Origin: Rhodospirillum sp047263945 | Lineage (GTDB): Bacteria > Pseudomonadota > Alphaproteobacteria > Rhodospirillales > Rhodospirillaceae | Assembly: GCF_047263945.1 (NCBI RefSeq) | Contig: NZ_JBLAVB010000001.1 | Coordinates: 310,001 to 374,000 of the forward strand | DNA length: 64,000 nt | Direction: 5' to 3' | In this document: in pieces, positions 17,881 to 26,330 of the stretch | How positions within the stretch are numbered: the stretch's first letter is position 1 | How the letters are laid out: each line of letters starts with the position of its first letter | The notes under the pieces: model-generated | What the model was told of the DNA's origin: nothing | What the model saw: the letters and a program-made list of their open reading frames with translations, nothing else | Database searches by the model: none | Made by a program: the position numbers and the translations under genes

Positions 17881-19560
17881 ATGGCCGCCTATCAGTACGT
17901 CTACGTGATGAAAAACCTGAGCAAGGTTTATCCCGGGGGACGGGAAATCCTGAAGGGCCTGTCGCTGTCCTTCCTACCCGGTGCCAAAATCGGTGTGTTG
18001 GGGCCCAACGGCGCCGGAAAGTCCACGGTTCTGCGCATCATGGCAGGCCTGGACACCGAATTCGGTGGCGAGGCGTGGTCTGCGGATGGGGTCAAGGTTG
18101 GCTATCTGGCCCAGGAACCCGAGCTGGACGAAAGCAAAGACGTTATGGGGAACGTCATGGATGGCGTTGGTCCCATAAAGGCCCTCCTCGACCGGTTCGA
18201 GGAAGTCAGCATGAAGTTCGGAGAGGTATCCGACGACGACGAAATGAATGCTCTGATCACCGAACAGGGCGAACTGCAGGAGCAGATTGACGCCGCAGAT
18301 GGGTGGGACCTCCAGCGTCAGGTGGAAATCGCCATGGATGCCCTAAGGTGTCCCCCGGGTGACGCTGCCGTCGACAAGCTGTCCGGTGGTGAAAAGCGCC
18401 GGGTGGCGCTGTGCCGTCTGTTGTTGTCAAAGCCGGACATGTTGCTGCTTGACGAGCCCACCAACCACCTGGACGCAGAGTCGGTGGGGTGGCTGGAGCG
18501 GTTCCTGCACGAATTTCCAGGTACGGTCGTGGCCATCACCCACGATCGGTATTTCCTGGACAATGTCGCGGGCTGGATTCTGGAAGTCGACCGCGGTCGC
18601 GGCATCCCCTACGAAGGCAATTACTCCACCTACTTGGAAAACAAGCAGAAGCGTCTGGAGCAGGAAGCCCGGGAAGAGGGCGCCAAGCAGAAGACGATCT
18701 CGCGGGAACTGGAGTGGATCCGGCAATCGCCCAAGGCCCGGCAATCCAAGAGCAAGGCCCGCATCACCGCCTATGAGAACTTGGTGGCCGAAGCCGGGGC
18801 ACAGAAGGTCGACATGGCCCAGATCGTCATCCCCATCGCCGAGCGGCTGGGCGGTGTGGTGATCGAGGCTGAGCATCTCACCAAGGGCTTCGGTGATCGC
18901 CTGTTGATTGAGGATTTGAACTTCCGCCTGCCGCCCGGCGGCATTGTCGGCGTGATTGGCGCGAACGGTGCAGGTAAGTCCACCCTGTTCAAGATGATCA
19001 CCGGCAACGACACCCCCGACAGCGGCGACATTCGCGTCGGTGAAACCGTCAAGCTGGGCTATGTGGATCAAAGTCGGGATTCCCTGGACCCAAACAAGAC
19101 GGTCTGGCAGGAAATTTCCGATGGGCTCGACGAACTGGATTTGGGCAAGCGCAAAATTCCCAGCCGGGCTTACGTGGGGCAGTTCAATTTCAAAGGTGCC
19201 GATCAACAGAAGAAAGTCGGGATCCTCTCCGGTGGTGAGCGGAACCGCGTCCATCTGGCCAAGATGCTGAAGTCAGGCGCCAATGTGCTGATGCTTGACG
19301 AACCCACCAACGATCTCGATATCGAAACCCTTCGCGCGCTGGAAGAGGCGTTGTTGGAATTCGCCGGTTGTGCCGTGGTTATCTCGCACGATCGTTGGTT
19401 CCTGGACCGCATCGCAACCCACATTCTGGCTTTTGAGGGAGATTCCCACGTCGAATGGTTCGAGGGGAATTTTGAAGCCTATGAGGAAGACAAAAAGCGC
19501 CGTCTGGGCTCCGATGCCGATCAGCCCCACCGCATTAAATACAAACCCCTGACCCGGTAA
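17881..19560 (+). CDS. ettA: Energy-dependent translational throttle protein EttA (ABC-F)
   Basis: 559 residues, close to E. coli EttA (555). Two ABC domains without membrane segments: Walker A GPNGAGKST at about 41 and GANGAGKST at about 360, signatures LSGGEKRR and LSGGERNR, and Walker B LLLDEPTNHLD and LMLDEPTNDLD. The linker (about 245-320, EWIRQSPKARQSKSKARI) is the basic P-site tRNA-interaction motif. EttA binds the ribosomal E site and gates entry into elongation according to ATP/ADP level. Confidence 0.96.
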   Translation: MAAYQYVYVMKNLSKVYPGGREILKGLSLSFLPGAKIGVLGPNGAGKSTVLRIMAGLDTEFGGEAWSADGVKVGYLAQEPELDESKDVMGNVMDGVGPIKALLDRFEEVSMKFGEVSDDDEMNALITEQGELQEQIDAADGWDLQRQVEIAMDALRCPPGDAAVDKLSGGEKRRVALCRLLLSKPDMLLLDEPTNHLDAESVGWLERFLHEFPGTVVAITHDRYFLDNVAGWILEVDRGRGIPYEGNYSTYLENKQKRLEQEAREEGAKQKTISRELEWIRQSPKARQSKSKARITAYENLVAEAGAQKVDMAQIVIPIAERLGGVVIEAEHLTKGFGDRLLIEDLNFRLPPGGIVGVIGANGAGKSTLFKMITGNDTPDSGDIRVGETVKLGYVDQSRDSLDPNKTVWQEISDGLDELDLGKRKIPSRAYVGQFNFKGADQQKKVGILSGGERNRVHLAKMLKSGANVLMLDEPTNDLDIETLRALEEALLEFAGCAVVISHDRWFLDRIATHILAFEGDSHVEWFEGNFEAYEEDKKRRLGSDADQPHRIKYKPLTR

Positions 19561-19591
19561 ATTGCCAGGTAGGGTTGTGAGTTCCACTCTA

Positions 19592-19760
19592 ATATACAGC
19601 GTTTCCTCGAAAGTCCGGAAACTGTGCTTCGCAGTTTCTGGGCTCTGCCCAGACCCGCAAAGGGTCTGCGGACCCTTTGATCCCAAATGGGGGGTCGGGG
19701 CCTCAGGCCCCAGCCTCGCCAAAGAGGGGGGGCGGGGTATAATATAAATTTTACGGTACT
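19592..19760. mobile_element. R4 MITE-like element
   Basis: It starts TATACAGCGTTTCCTCG and carries several nested palindromes: GAAACTG/CAGTTTC around TGCTTCG, GGGCTCTGCCC, AAAGGGTC/GACCCTTT-type pairs, and GGGGCCTCAGGCCCC. It ends in a GGGGCGGGGTATAATATAA edge. A reverse-oriented relative is at 47000-47134 and a partial one at 42545-42705. R2-like sequence is found on both sides (CACTCTAATA to the left, CTCCGAGATCAAG to the right), so this copy may be inserted in an R2. Confidence 0.65.
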
Positions 19761-19812
19761 CCGAGATCAAGTTGGACCAAGAAGTAGCCCAACTTGATCT
19801 CGGAGCACTCTA
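19761..19812. repeat. R2-family repeat fragment
   Basis: TACTCCGAGATCAAGTTGG, a short centre, then CCAACTTGATCTCGGAGCA and CTCTA. It forms a near-perfect inverted repeat of about 20-bp arms corresponding to one half of R2. It directly precedes the ettA-side terminator hairpin. Confidence 0.7.
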
Positions 19813-19846
19813 GGGCGGTTTCCTCAAGGAGGGAGCCGCCCTTTTT
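19813..19846 (+). terminator. Rho-independent terminator downstream of ettA
   Basis: A GGGCGG...CCGCCC stem with an inner TCCT/AGGA pairing is followed by TTTTT. It lies 253 bp after the ettA stop, beyond the R4/R2 elements. Confidence 0.75.
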
Positions 19847-20192
19847 CGTGTTGTGAATCGAATTTTATCTTAATTTAATTGATTGTTTGCGCATTCGAGA
19901 GCCGAAATTGATCAAAAATCCGATTCGTTCAAGTGGGTATTTTCCTTTTACCTGGAAATGGGGGGCGTAGCTGAAAGGTCTCATCCGATGGGACCAATTA
20001 AAGACCGTTCTGTCGGGAAACCTGAGCATTGGTGTGGGATAACGTTTTATTAATTGTGGTTAATAATCATAAATATTCCGCAAGTGCGAAATCGTTGGTG
20101 ACAAAACCGAGTGAGCTCGCCATCGTTGCAATTGTGGCGGTCCTATGACCGCGTGTTCCAGCTTCACATACAAGCATGGAGATCCAAAAAAA
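19847..20192. other. Leader/promoter region of the soluble chemoreceptor-like gene
   Basis: About 345 bp, AT-richer than its surroundings, with no gene. A GGAG site about ten bases before the ATG at 20193 supports that start. No clear operator was seen. Confidence 0.4.
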
Positions 20193-21311
20193 ATGAATGC
20201 CATCAATACATTGGTCATCGATCGCGCTTTGTCGTCAGAGGCAACCCAGGAAAATGGACGCGAACAGCTGCGTCCGGAGACGATTATCGAGCTCGCGGCA
20301 GGTGTCCGCGAAACCACTGAAGAAAAGCTGACCGCTATCACCGCCGTTACGGCACGGACCAAGATCCTTGCGCTGAATGCCCTGATTGAAAGTGCCCGGG
20401 CGGGGGAGCATGGGCGGGGGTTTGCTGTCGTCGCCGACGAGGTGAAGCGGATTTCATCGGAGATCGCAGACATCGCCGGCGACTTAGGCAGTGAATTGTC
20501 GGGCAAGGTGGAGAACCTGGAACGTCTGGGGCGGTTGATCATCGAGGATCTGCGGGACCAAAGGGAATACAGCCAAAGCACCCGCCTGACCGATTTATCT
20601 CTGAACGCCGTCGAAATTATCGATCGCAATCTGTATGAGCGTACTTGCGACGTACGTTGGTGGGCGACCGATAGCGCCGTGGTGCGCTGTTTGGAAAACC
20701 CATCCGATGAGGTCTGCAGTCATGCGTCCAAGCGGCTTGGGGTGATTCTGTCGGCCTATACGGTCTATCTGGATCTATGGATTTGCGATGCTCAGGGGCG
20801 TGTGGTCGCCAACGGAAGGCCTGGTCGCTACCCCGTCAAGGGAATGGATGTCTCCGGCGCCGCGTGGTTTCGAGAGGCGATGAACACCAAGTCTGGCGAC
20901 GATTACGCCGTGGCCGACATCGCTCGGGTGGGGGCATTGGAGAATATGCCCGTGGCCACCTATTCCACGGCGATTCGAGCCGATGGGGAAACCCATGGTG
21001 CTCCATTGGGGGTTCTTGGGATCCATTTTGATTGGGGTCCTCAGGCCGAGGCCATCGTCGATGGAGTCCGTTTGGACCGCGATGAAGTCGAACGGTCTCG
21101 GGTGATGCTGCTGGACGCAAAATTCCGGGTCATCGCCAGTACAGCCAACAAGGGACTGCTGAGTGAAACCTTTGCTTTGCGTACCGAGGGGAAGGACGCG
21201 GGCCACTACCGTCAGCCGGACGGGGCGCTGGTGGGATTCCACCGGACACCAGGATACGAGACCTACGGTGGCTTGGGGTGGTACGGCTGCATTGTTCAGG
21301 CGCCCGAATAG
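20193..21311 (+). CDS. Cytosolic MCP signalling tip with C-terminal Cache-like domain
   Basis: 372 residues from the ATG at 20193. There are no membrane segments. Residues about 35-120 match the chemoreceptor hairpin tip (KILALNALIESARAGEHGRG, then FAVVADEVKRISSEIA). Residues about 150-370 resemble a Cache sensor: AYTVYLDLWICDAQGRVVANG, GAAWFREAMNT, GVLGIHFDW. The order is the reverse of a standard chemoreceptor, where the sensor precedes the signalling domain, and the hairpin is short. A cytosolic receptor or CheA/CheW adaptor role is inferred. No che genes are nearby. Confidence 0.8.
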   Translation: MNAINTLVIDRALSSEATQENGREQLRPETIIELAAGVRETTEEKLTAITAVTARTKILALNALIESARAGEHGRGFAVVADEVKRISSEIADIAGDLGSELSGKVENLERLGRLIIEDLRDQREYSQSTRLTDLSLNAVEIIDRNLYERTCDVRWWATDSAVVRCLENPSDEVCSHASKRLGVILSAYTVYLDLWICDAQGRVVANGRPGRYPVKGMDVSGAAWFREAMNTKSGDDYAVADIARVGALENMPVATYSTAIRADGETHGAPLGVLGIHFDWGPQAEAIVDGVRLDRDEVERSRVMLLDAKFRVIASTANKGLLSETFALRTEGKDAGHYRQPDGALVGFHRTPGYETYGGLGWYGCIVQAPE

Positions 21312-21360
21312 GGGGAGGGGGCGTGGTGGCCCGAATGTCCGTTTCGAACCGGTGGGACCA

Positions 21361-22032
21361 TCACACCGGTTCGGAACCTGCTTCCTCGACCAAGCGGCGG
21401 GTACTCAGAATACGACACCATCCCCGACCGGTTTCCACCAGCCCTCGACTGGAAAAGTCCACCATGATCCGAGCGACGACCTCTCGCGTCGTTCCAATGC
21501 GTGCGGCGATATCCTGCTGGGTGCGTGGGATTCGGCCATCGGTATTCACATTGGCGAGTAGGTATCCGGCCAACCGCTGGGAGACCGTTTGAGATCTGCT
21601 GTTTTCCAATTCCCCCATGAGCCGGAAGACCAATGTGGATAGGGCGCGGAGCGTGATATCCTGAATGCAAGCTTCCTGGGCAAACAAGGTCCGGTAGACA
21701 CGACCCGGCACGACGGCGACCAGGGTGTCCCGTTCGCTTTCCACCCAGGCGGGGTAGGATAGGTCATTAAACAGGCTGTTGAGGGCGATAATACAGGTTT
21801 CGCCCGGGGTGATCTGGTAGAGCGGGGCTTCCTTGCCGTTGGCCGAAAGGGTGAAGACCCGAAGGCCACCGGACATCACGAAATAGGCACCGGAGACGTC
21901 CTGTCCCCGATGGACGACCGTTTCCCCACCGGTGAAGCGGTGTAGCGTGGTGCCTGAGGACAAAAGCTTCCGCCCTTCGGTCGATAGGGCTTGGAAGATG
22001 GCGATTTTCTCCAGGGTATCCAGGGGGGTCAT
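21361..22032 (-). CDS. Crp/Fnr-family transcriptional regulator
   Basis: 223 residues. N-terminal cyclic-nucleotide-binding fold (about 10-125, FTGGETVVHRGQDVSGAYFV...GGLRVF) and C-terminal winged HTH with RTQQDIAARIGTTREVVARI near residues 168-187. It lacks the FNR N-terminal Cys cluster, so it is not a 4Fe-4S FNR. It may be a DNR/NnrR- or Crp-like sensor. Its ATG overlaps the stop of the upstream di-haem peroxidase gene by 4 bp (ATGA), so both are likely translated from one mRNA, and it probably regulates that gene or respiratory/redox genes. Confidence 0.88.
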   Translation of the reverse strand: MTPLDTLEKIAIFQALSTEGRKLLSSGTTLHRFTGGETVVHRGQDVSGAYFVMSGGLRVFTLSANGKEAPLYQITPGETCIIALNSLFNDLSYPAWVESERDTLVAVVPGRVYRTLFAQEACIQDITLRALSTLVFRLMGELENSRSQTVSQRLAGYLLANVNTDGRIPRTQQDIAARIGTTREVVARIMVDFSSRGLVETGRGWCRILSTRRLVEEAGSEPV

Positions 22033-23327
22033 GGTGCGGTCTTCCTTTCCAACCGGGGCGCGGAGAGACTGCCCAGGAAGGCCACGATGGCATGGATATC
22101 CTCGTCATTCAGACTTCTGGGGTGAGGGGAGGCGAAGGTTCCGGCTTGCGTGAGCCAATGGGGGGCCGGTGTGGGGGCCGATCCGCTCAGTGTTATGCCC
22201 AGTTGGTTTTTCGCCATGAGTCGCACCGCCTCCTCAAGGGTATCCACGGATCCATTGTGCAGATACGGGGCGGTGAGCGCCACGTTTCGCAGGGAGGGAA
22301 TGCGCCAAAGGGCGTTTTTGCCCTTGTCGGCGGTCAAGTGATATGTCCGATCCGCCTCCGTCCCCACCGCATGCAGGGGGGCGAACGGTCGATAGGGGCC
22401 GATCAGGCTGGCGCCGCTGAAGTTCGGTCCGGCATGGCATTGGACGCATCCCACGGTCTCGAATAGCCACATGCCCCGCTTTTCCCGCTCCGTAAGGGCC
22501 GAGGTCTTGCCTCGGATGAATTGGTCATATCGGGTGTTGGGGGTGATGAGGGTTCGCTCATAGGCGGCGATGGCCCGCGCGATGGAGTCTCCGTTGATCG
22601 GAACATTGGAGCCGAAGGCCACAGAAAAGGCCGTTCTATAGGTTGGGTCTGCGCGCAGACGATCCGCTGCGGTTTCGATTGAGGGCATGCCCATTTCAAT
22701 GGGATTGAGGATAGGGCCAAGGGCCTGGTCCTCCAGGGATTTGGCCCGCCCGTCCCAGAACAATCTACTCTGGAAGGCGGCGTTCCAGACGGTGGGGGTA
22801 TTGCGGCTTCCCCTCTGCTTGTCGATTCCCAGGGCTGTTCGCCGCCCGTCAGCTCCGGCTTGGGCCACGATGGCATGGCAGGACGCGCAGGTCAGCGATC
22901 CGTCCCTGGACAGGCGGGGCTCCTGGAACAGCCGCGCGCCCAAGGCGATTTTCGCTTCCGTCGGAGGATCTCCCGGGGGATAGGGCGCCTGGAGGGGCAG
23001 GGCTTTCCAACGGTGGTGGCTGGCTCTCCCGGTGGTGAAATCGGTGTTTACCGGCAAGACAGTCTCCTTCGTTAGAAGGGGAGTGATGGTGCGCTCTGGA
23101 AAGGTGGACAGGATCAGGAGAACGATCATCTTCAGGGCGAAGGCGAGGACGCCCATGCCCAGGGCGCCACCAACGATCCATCTTTCCTGGCCTAGGCGTT
23201 GTCTGAGCCGGTCAAGGCCCGTGTTCGCGGGAACGAGGTCCCCGCGAACGATCAGGAGAAGGGCCACGACCCCGGCGAGGAGAACCGCGCCGCCCGTGGC
23301 GAGGGTGATATTCAAGCCGGGAAACAT
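22029..23327 (-). CDS. Membrane-anchored di-haem cytochrome c peroxidase/MauG-family protein
   Basis: 432 residues from the ATG at 23327, with GGAGGG five bases upstream. Two N-terminal TM segments (about 7-28 and 48-75) precede the periplasmic domain. It has two haem c motifs, CASCH and CVQCH, plus family signatures LFQEPRLSRDGSLTC, RNTPTVWNAAFQSRLFWDGR and PYLHNGS. The family reduces H2O2 with cytochrome c electrons, or modifies proteins (MauG). Two N-terminal TM helices are unusual for the mostly soluble periplasmic enzymes. Translationally coupled to the Crp/Fnr regulator. Confidence 0.9.
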   Translation of the reverse strand: MFPGLNITLATGGAVLLAGVVALLLIVRGDLVPANTGLDRLRQRLGQERWIVGGALGMGVLAFALKMIVLLILSTFPERTITPLLTKETVLPVNTDFTTGRASHHRWKALPLQAPYPPGDPPTEAKIALGARLFQEPRLSRDGSLTCASCHAIVAQAGADGRRTALGIDKQRGSRNTPTVWNAAFQSRLFWDGRAKSLEDQALGPILNPIEMGMPSIETAADRLRADPTYRTAFSVAFGSNVPINGDSIARAIAAYERTLITPNTRYDQFIRGKTSALTEREKRGMWLFETVGCVQCHAGPNFSGASLIGPYRPFAPLHAVGTEADRTYHLTADKGKNALWRIPSLRNVALTAPYLHNGSVDTLEEAVRLMAKNQLGITLSGSAPTPAPHWLTQAGTFASPHPRSLNDEDIHAIVAFLGSLSAPRLERKTAP

Positions 23328-23347
23328 GGCATCCCTCCCTTTGCTGG

Positions 23348-23637
23348 AGTGAATGGGATCAGCTTGGAACAAGCTGGCCCCATTTCACTCTCATTCTTTG
23401 AGTTTTAGAGTATGTTCGAGGCCAAGTTTGGTCGCGAAGCACGGTACACAACAGGGCTTTGACCCGTCGCCCACTGGGGCCGAAAGGCCCCAGACCCCGG
23501 GCGCATATTTTCAAAAGAAAAATGGGGGTTTGGGGGCATTTGCCCCCAAATGGGCTTGGGCAATCGCCCAAAAAAGACGGATCACTGTCGTGTACCGTGG
23601 TCGCGAAGCGACCCAGCTTGATCTCGGAATACTCTCG
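23348..23637. repeat. R2-family repeat, split by an R3 insertion
   Basis: The left part (23348-23440) and right part (23599-23637) form one normal R2 when positions 23441-23598 are removed together with one copy of the 11-bp GGTCGCGAAGC. The restored junction AAGTTTGGTCGCGAAGCGAC matches other R2 copies. It also holds the GAGTGAAT/ATTTCACTC palindrome at its left end. Confidence 0.9.
23441..23598. mobile_element. R3 MITE-like element with perfect terminal inverted repeats and target duplication
   Basis: 158 bp without a coding gene. The ends are ACGGTACAC and GTGTACCGT, a perfect 9-bp terminal inverted repeat that extends imperfectly (ACAACAG / CTGTCGTG side). It is flanked by an 11-bp direct repeat GGTCGCGAAGC (23430-23440 and 23599-23609). 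Internal palindromes include GGGGCC/GGCCCC, GGGGGCATTTGCCCCC and TTGGGCAATCGCCCAA. No transposase in the window recognises it, so it must have moved in trans. Confidence 0.88.
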
Positions 23638-23653
23638 GCAGAAGCTTTGTCAG

Positions 23654-23953
23654 TTATTCAGCCGCAGGGCGACGAAAGAAGCTGTCCGTCGGGCTGGCTG
23701 TGGAAACTTCGGTGATGGAATCGAAGGGCAGCCCGGCCTTCTCGTGGGCCCGACGTACGGCTTCGGCGTCCGGGGCCATGTTCAAGCAAAAGGCCCGGCC
23801 TTCTGCGTACCCTACATGGGTGCGGATAATGATCACGCCTTCTTCGGCGCAAGCCTGTTCGTATCCGACGTAAAACCCCTCGAACCCCTCGGGGGTCAGG
23901 CCTTTAGGGAAGGTGCCCTTGGTTTGGTCGTGGGTGTCGATAAAAAGGCGCAT
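23654..23953 (-). CDS. DUF4242 family protein (nickel-binding-protein-like)
   Basis: 99 residues, the normal length for this ferredoxin-like small fold. RLFIDTHDQTKGTFP and EGVIIIRTHVGYAEGRAFCL, followed by APDAEAVRRAHEKAGLPFDSITEV, are typical of DUF4242 (SCO4226-like). A related Streptomyces protein binds nickel, but the role of most members is unknown. It sits between an R3 element at 23441 and an opposite-facing R3 copy at 24195. Confidence 0.85.
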   Translation of the reverse strand: MRLFIDTHDQTKGTFPKGLTPEGFEGFYVGYEQACAEEGVIIIRTHVGYAEGRAFCLNMAPDAEAVRRAHEKAGLPFDSITEVSTASPTDSFFRRPAAE

Positions 23954-24145
23954 GGTTCGGTCTCCCGTTCGTGTGAGGTATTGACGTGACGGGGGACAGG
24001 GTAAGGGGGACGGATTGCTCCGTCCGTATCCTGGGTTACAGAGGACGCGAAAACCCTTGGAGAGTGATCTCTTTCACCGCCGCGCCGGGCCGTGTATTCC
24101 GTTCCACAAGGGAACGACGGTCGGGTCGGATGGGAGGCAAGAAAG

Positions 24146-24167
24146 AACCCCGCCGAAGCGGGGTTTT
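24146..24167 (-). terminator. Terminator-like hairpin with UUCG tetraloop downstream of mlaC
   Basis: Read on the minus strand: AACCCCGC-TTCG-GCGGGGTT followed by CTTTCTT. An 8-bp stem with the very stable C(UUCG)G loop and a T-rich tail. It lies about 170 bp beyond the mlaC stop, after an R3 copy. The plus strand also has a short TTTT after the stem, so it could act in both directions. Confidence 0.65.
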
Positions 24168-24194
24168 GGGATCAAACGGATGGAAGAGTGCAGG

Positions 24195-24325
24195 GTACAC
24201 GCCAGTGTTTCGTGTTTTTTGGGCGATAGCCCAAGCCCATTTGGGGGCAAATGCCCCCTAACCCCCATTTTTCCTTTATAAATAGGAACCCGGGGTCTGG
24301 GGGCTTTCGGCTCTAGGGGGGCTAT
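24195..24325. mobile_element. R3 MITE-like element, inverted and partly degraded copy
   Basis: The reverse complement matches the R3 at 23441-23598 over most of its length: GGGTACACGCCAG end, TTGGGCGATAGCCCAAG, GGGGGCAAATGCCCCC, ACCCGGGGTCTGGGGG. The end next to mlaC is diverged and no terminal repeat is clear there. It is inverted relative to the 23441 copy, with the DUF4242 gene between them. Confidence 0.75.
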
Positions 24326-24338
24326 GAGAAAAGGCAGA

Positions 24339-24974
24339 TTAGCCTTGTTTGGCCCGCAATTCTTCAATCTTTTTGCGCAAAACATCATTAAGGCCGCTCA
24401 TGGATCCGGTGTTCTTCAGCACAGCCTTGTATTCGCTCTGAAATGTCAGGGCCAAGCTGACACCTTCTACCTTCAGATCGATGACCCCAAGTTTGCCGTC
24501 ATTCTCTCGAAGGACCCAAATCACCTGCAGGGGCTTATCGTCCTCCTTACCGATGTTTGTTGTGACTTCGTGGATCGTGCCGCCCCGGGTTTCACGGGTA
24601 TTGGTGTTGGTAATAGTGATCTTTTGGCCGCCATACTCGTTGAAGCGCGACCCCCAATTGATCACGTTCAAGTCCCGAAAAAGGGATTGAAACTCCTTCT
24701 GTTCCGCGTCTGACGCTTTCTTCCAATAGCCTCCAACCACGAACCGGGAAATAAAATCCAGGTCGAAGGCGGTATTCAGGAGTTTGTCGAAGCGCTTGAC
24801 TTTCTCATCGGCCGCCACGTCAGCCTTCAGAATGTCCTCAATGGCGTAGCGGCTCAATTCTTGGACGAAGGCCGAGGGGTCGCGGGGCATGTCCTCTGCA
24901 AGGGAGGGGGTGACGGCACCAAATGCCAAGCTAAGCGCCATTAGTGGCACCATGACGCGTTTCGTGAAGAACAT
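24339..24974 (-). CDS. MlaC/Ttg2D phospholipid-binding periplasmic protein
   Basis: 211 residues from the ATG at 24974 (GAGAGGG site just upstream). A signal peptide (about 1-26, ending PSLAED-like) is followed by the Ttg2 fold with the family segments FDKLLNTAFDLDFISRFVVGGYW and GVSLALTFQSEY. MlaC carries phospholipids between outer membrane and inner membrane MlaFEDB. No other mla gene is nearby, so it is a stand-alone copy, which is common in alphaproteobacteria. Confidence 0.9.
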   Translation of the reverse strand: MFFTKRVMVPLMALSLAFGAVTPSLAEDMPRDPSAFVQELSRYAIEDILKADVAADEKVKRFDKLLNTAFDLDFISRFVVGGYWKKASDAEQKEFQSLFRDLNVINWGSRFNEYGGQKITITNTNTRETRGGTIHEVTTNIGKEDDKPLQVIWVLRENDGKLGVIDLKVEGVSLALTFQSEYKAVLKNTGSMSGLNDVLRKKIEELRAKQG

Positions 24975-25171
24975 GAACCCTCTCGTTTGGATCTTCTTGG
25001 GCGACTGGGTCTTCTTGGTCAACGTGGCCGATGCCACGGAACAAAATCAAGACCACAGTGGGTACCACGGAAACGGGCCGGGCGCCACCCTCACGGTAGG
25101 CTCCCTGTCTCGTATCGGGGGCCGGGGCCCGGTGTTTGACCGCAGAACAAGGATCTCTTTGGGGAAAGCTC

Positions 25172-25197
25172 TTGATATAAAGATATGTTTATATCAA
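25172..25197. promoter_or_regulatory. Candidate SahR-type operator upstream of the methionine-cycle operon
   Basis: A 26-bp dyad with perfect 10-bp arms (TTGATATAAA / TTTATATCAA) around GATATG. It lies 110 bp upstream of the proposed TTG start of an ArsR-methyltransferase regulator. SahR-family proteins are known to autoregulate and to control methionine/SAM-cycle genes through AT-rich palindromes. I recall their sites as ATAT/AAGATAT-rich, which this resembles, but I cannot check the exact consensus here. Confidence 0.7.
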
Positions 25198-25307
25198 CAT
25201 ACGTTGGTGATTCGGGATGCTTGTCTGAAATGGGCGCGGATCCCGCCAGCCCATGCGTTATCAATCCGCGTACTATCAACTTATGCGTTACGAGGGGAAA
25301 GGGAATA

Positions 25308-26330
25308 TTGGAAACGGTGCTGTCCGGCTTGCGTGCTGCGGCTGAGTCCACGAGGCTCCGGCTATTGGCGCTTTGTGCCCGGGGGGATCTGACCGTGTCC
25401 GATCTTGTCCGTATTCTTGGAATTAGCCAGCCGCGCGTGTCCCGACACCTTAAAGTGATGTGTGAAGCTGGATTGCTTGAGCGCTTTCGCGAGGGGGCCT
25501 GGGTTTTCTACCGTTTGGCTCCGCTGGGTGTGGGGGCGGGTGTGGCCCGCTCTATTGTTGGCCTTTTGCCGGAAGAGGATAAGGATCTGGTCTTGGATCG
25601 GACTCGTCTGGCGGCCATTCAGGAGGAGCGAGCGGCTAGGGCTGCGGAGTATTTCCGTGCCAATGCGGATCAGTGGGATGACCTTCGGGAGCTCCATGGA
25701 GCCGATGGCCCCGTGGAGGAGGCTCTGGTGAACCTGTTCATTGGTCGCGGAATGGGGGATGTGCTCGACCTTGGCACGGGAACAGGACGCGTCCTAGAGC
25801 TGCTCTCTCCCCATGCTGATCGGTGCGTGGGGATCGATCAATCCCGGGAGATGTTGTCCGTTGCTCGGGTTAACCTGGAACGGGAAGACATTCGGAATGC
25901 CCATGTGCGTCAGGGCGATATGTATGCCCTGCCGTTCTCCGGCGGGGCCTTCGACGGGATTGTGATCCATCAGGTTCTGCATTTTGCGGAATATCCCGGG
26001 GCCGTTGTTTCGGAGGCAGCCCGGGTGCTCCGACCCGGGGGACGGTTGGCAATCGTCGATTTGGCCCCCCATGAACGTGAAGAATTGCGCGAACAACATA
26101 ACCATCGTCGCCTGGGATTTCCCGGGGGCGAGATTTCCGGATGGTGTGCAAATGCCGGTCTGCAGGTCCAGGATATCCTGGACCTGCCTGGACCAGCTTT
26201 GACCGTGCGGCTTTGGGTGGCCGACAGGCCATCAGAGCCCATCAGCACCAAGGCTAGCAACAAGACATCGGAGCGGGTGGCCATCGCCCCCCGAACCCAG
26301 ACGATCGACCAAGGGAGTTCCCAACTGTGA
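25308..26330 (+). CDS. SahR-like ArsR-family regulator fused to SAM-methyltransferase-type domain
   Basis: 340 residues if started at the TTG at 25308 behind a GAGGGGAAAGGG stretch. The upstream frame to 25185 would overlap the operator dyad and is rejected. An ArsR-type winged HTH spans about 1-85 (VSDLVRILGISQPRVSRHLKVM). A class I methyltransferase fold follows (VLDLGTGTGRVLELL, FDGIVIHQVLHF, RVLRPGGRLAIVDL). This is the architecture of SahR, which senses S-adenosylhomocysteine and controls the SAM cycle. Its stop overlaps the metF GTG. Regulation of metF-metH by it is strongly implied. Confidence 0.85.
   Translation: METVLSGLRAAAESTRLRLLALCARGDLTVSDLVRILGISQPRVSRHLKVMCEAGLLERFREGAWVFYRLAPLGVGAGVARSIVGLLPEEDKDLVLDRTRLAAIQEERAARAAEYFRANADQWDDLRELHGADGPVEEALVNLFIGRGMGDVLDLGTGTGRVLELLSPHADRCVGIDQSREMLSVARVNLEREDIRNAHVRQGDMYALPFSGGAFDGIVIHQVLHFAEYPGAVVSEAARVLRPGGRLAIVDLAPHEREELREQHNHRRLGFPGGEISGWCANAGLQVQDILDLPGPALTVRLWVADRPSEPISTKASNKTSERVAIAPRTQTIDQGSSQL

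Noticed and set aside
25037..25307. Possible riboswitch in the leader of the metF-metH operon
   Set aside because: I could not find a SAM, SAH or cobalamin riboswitch core. The palindromic dyad explains regulation more simply.
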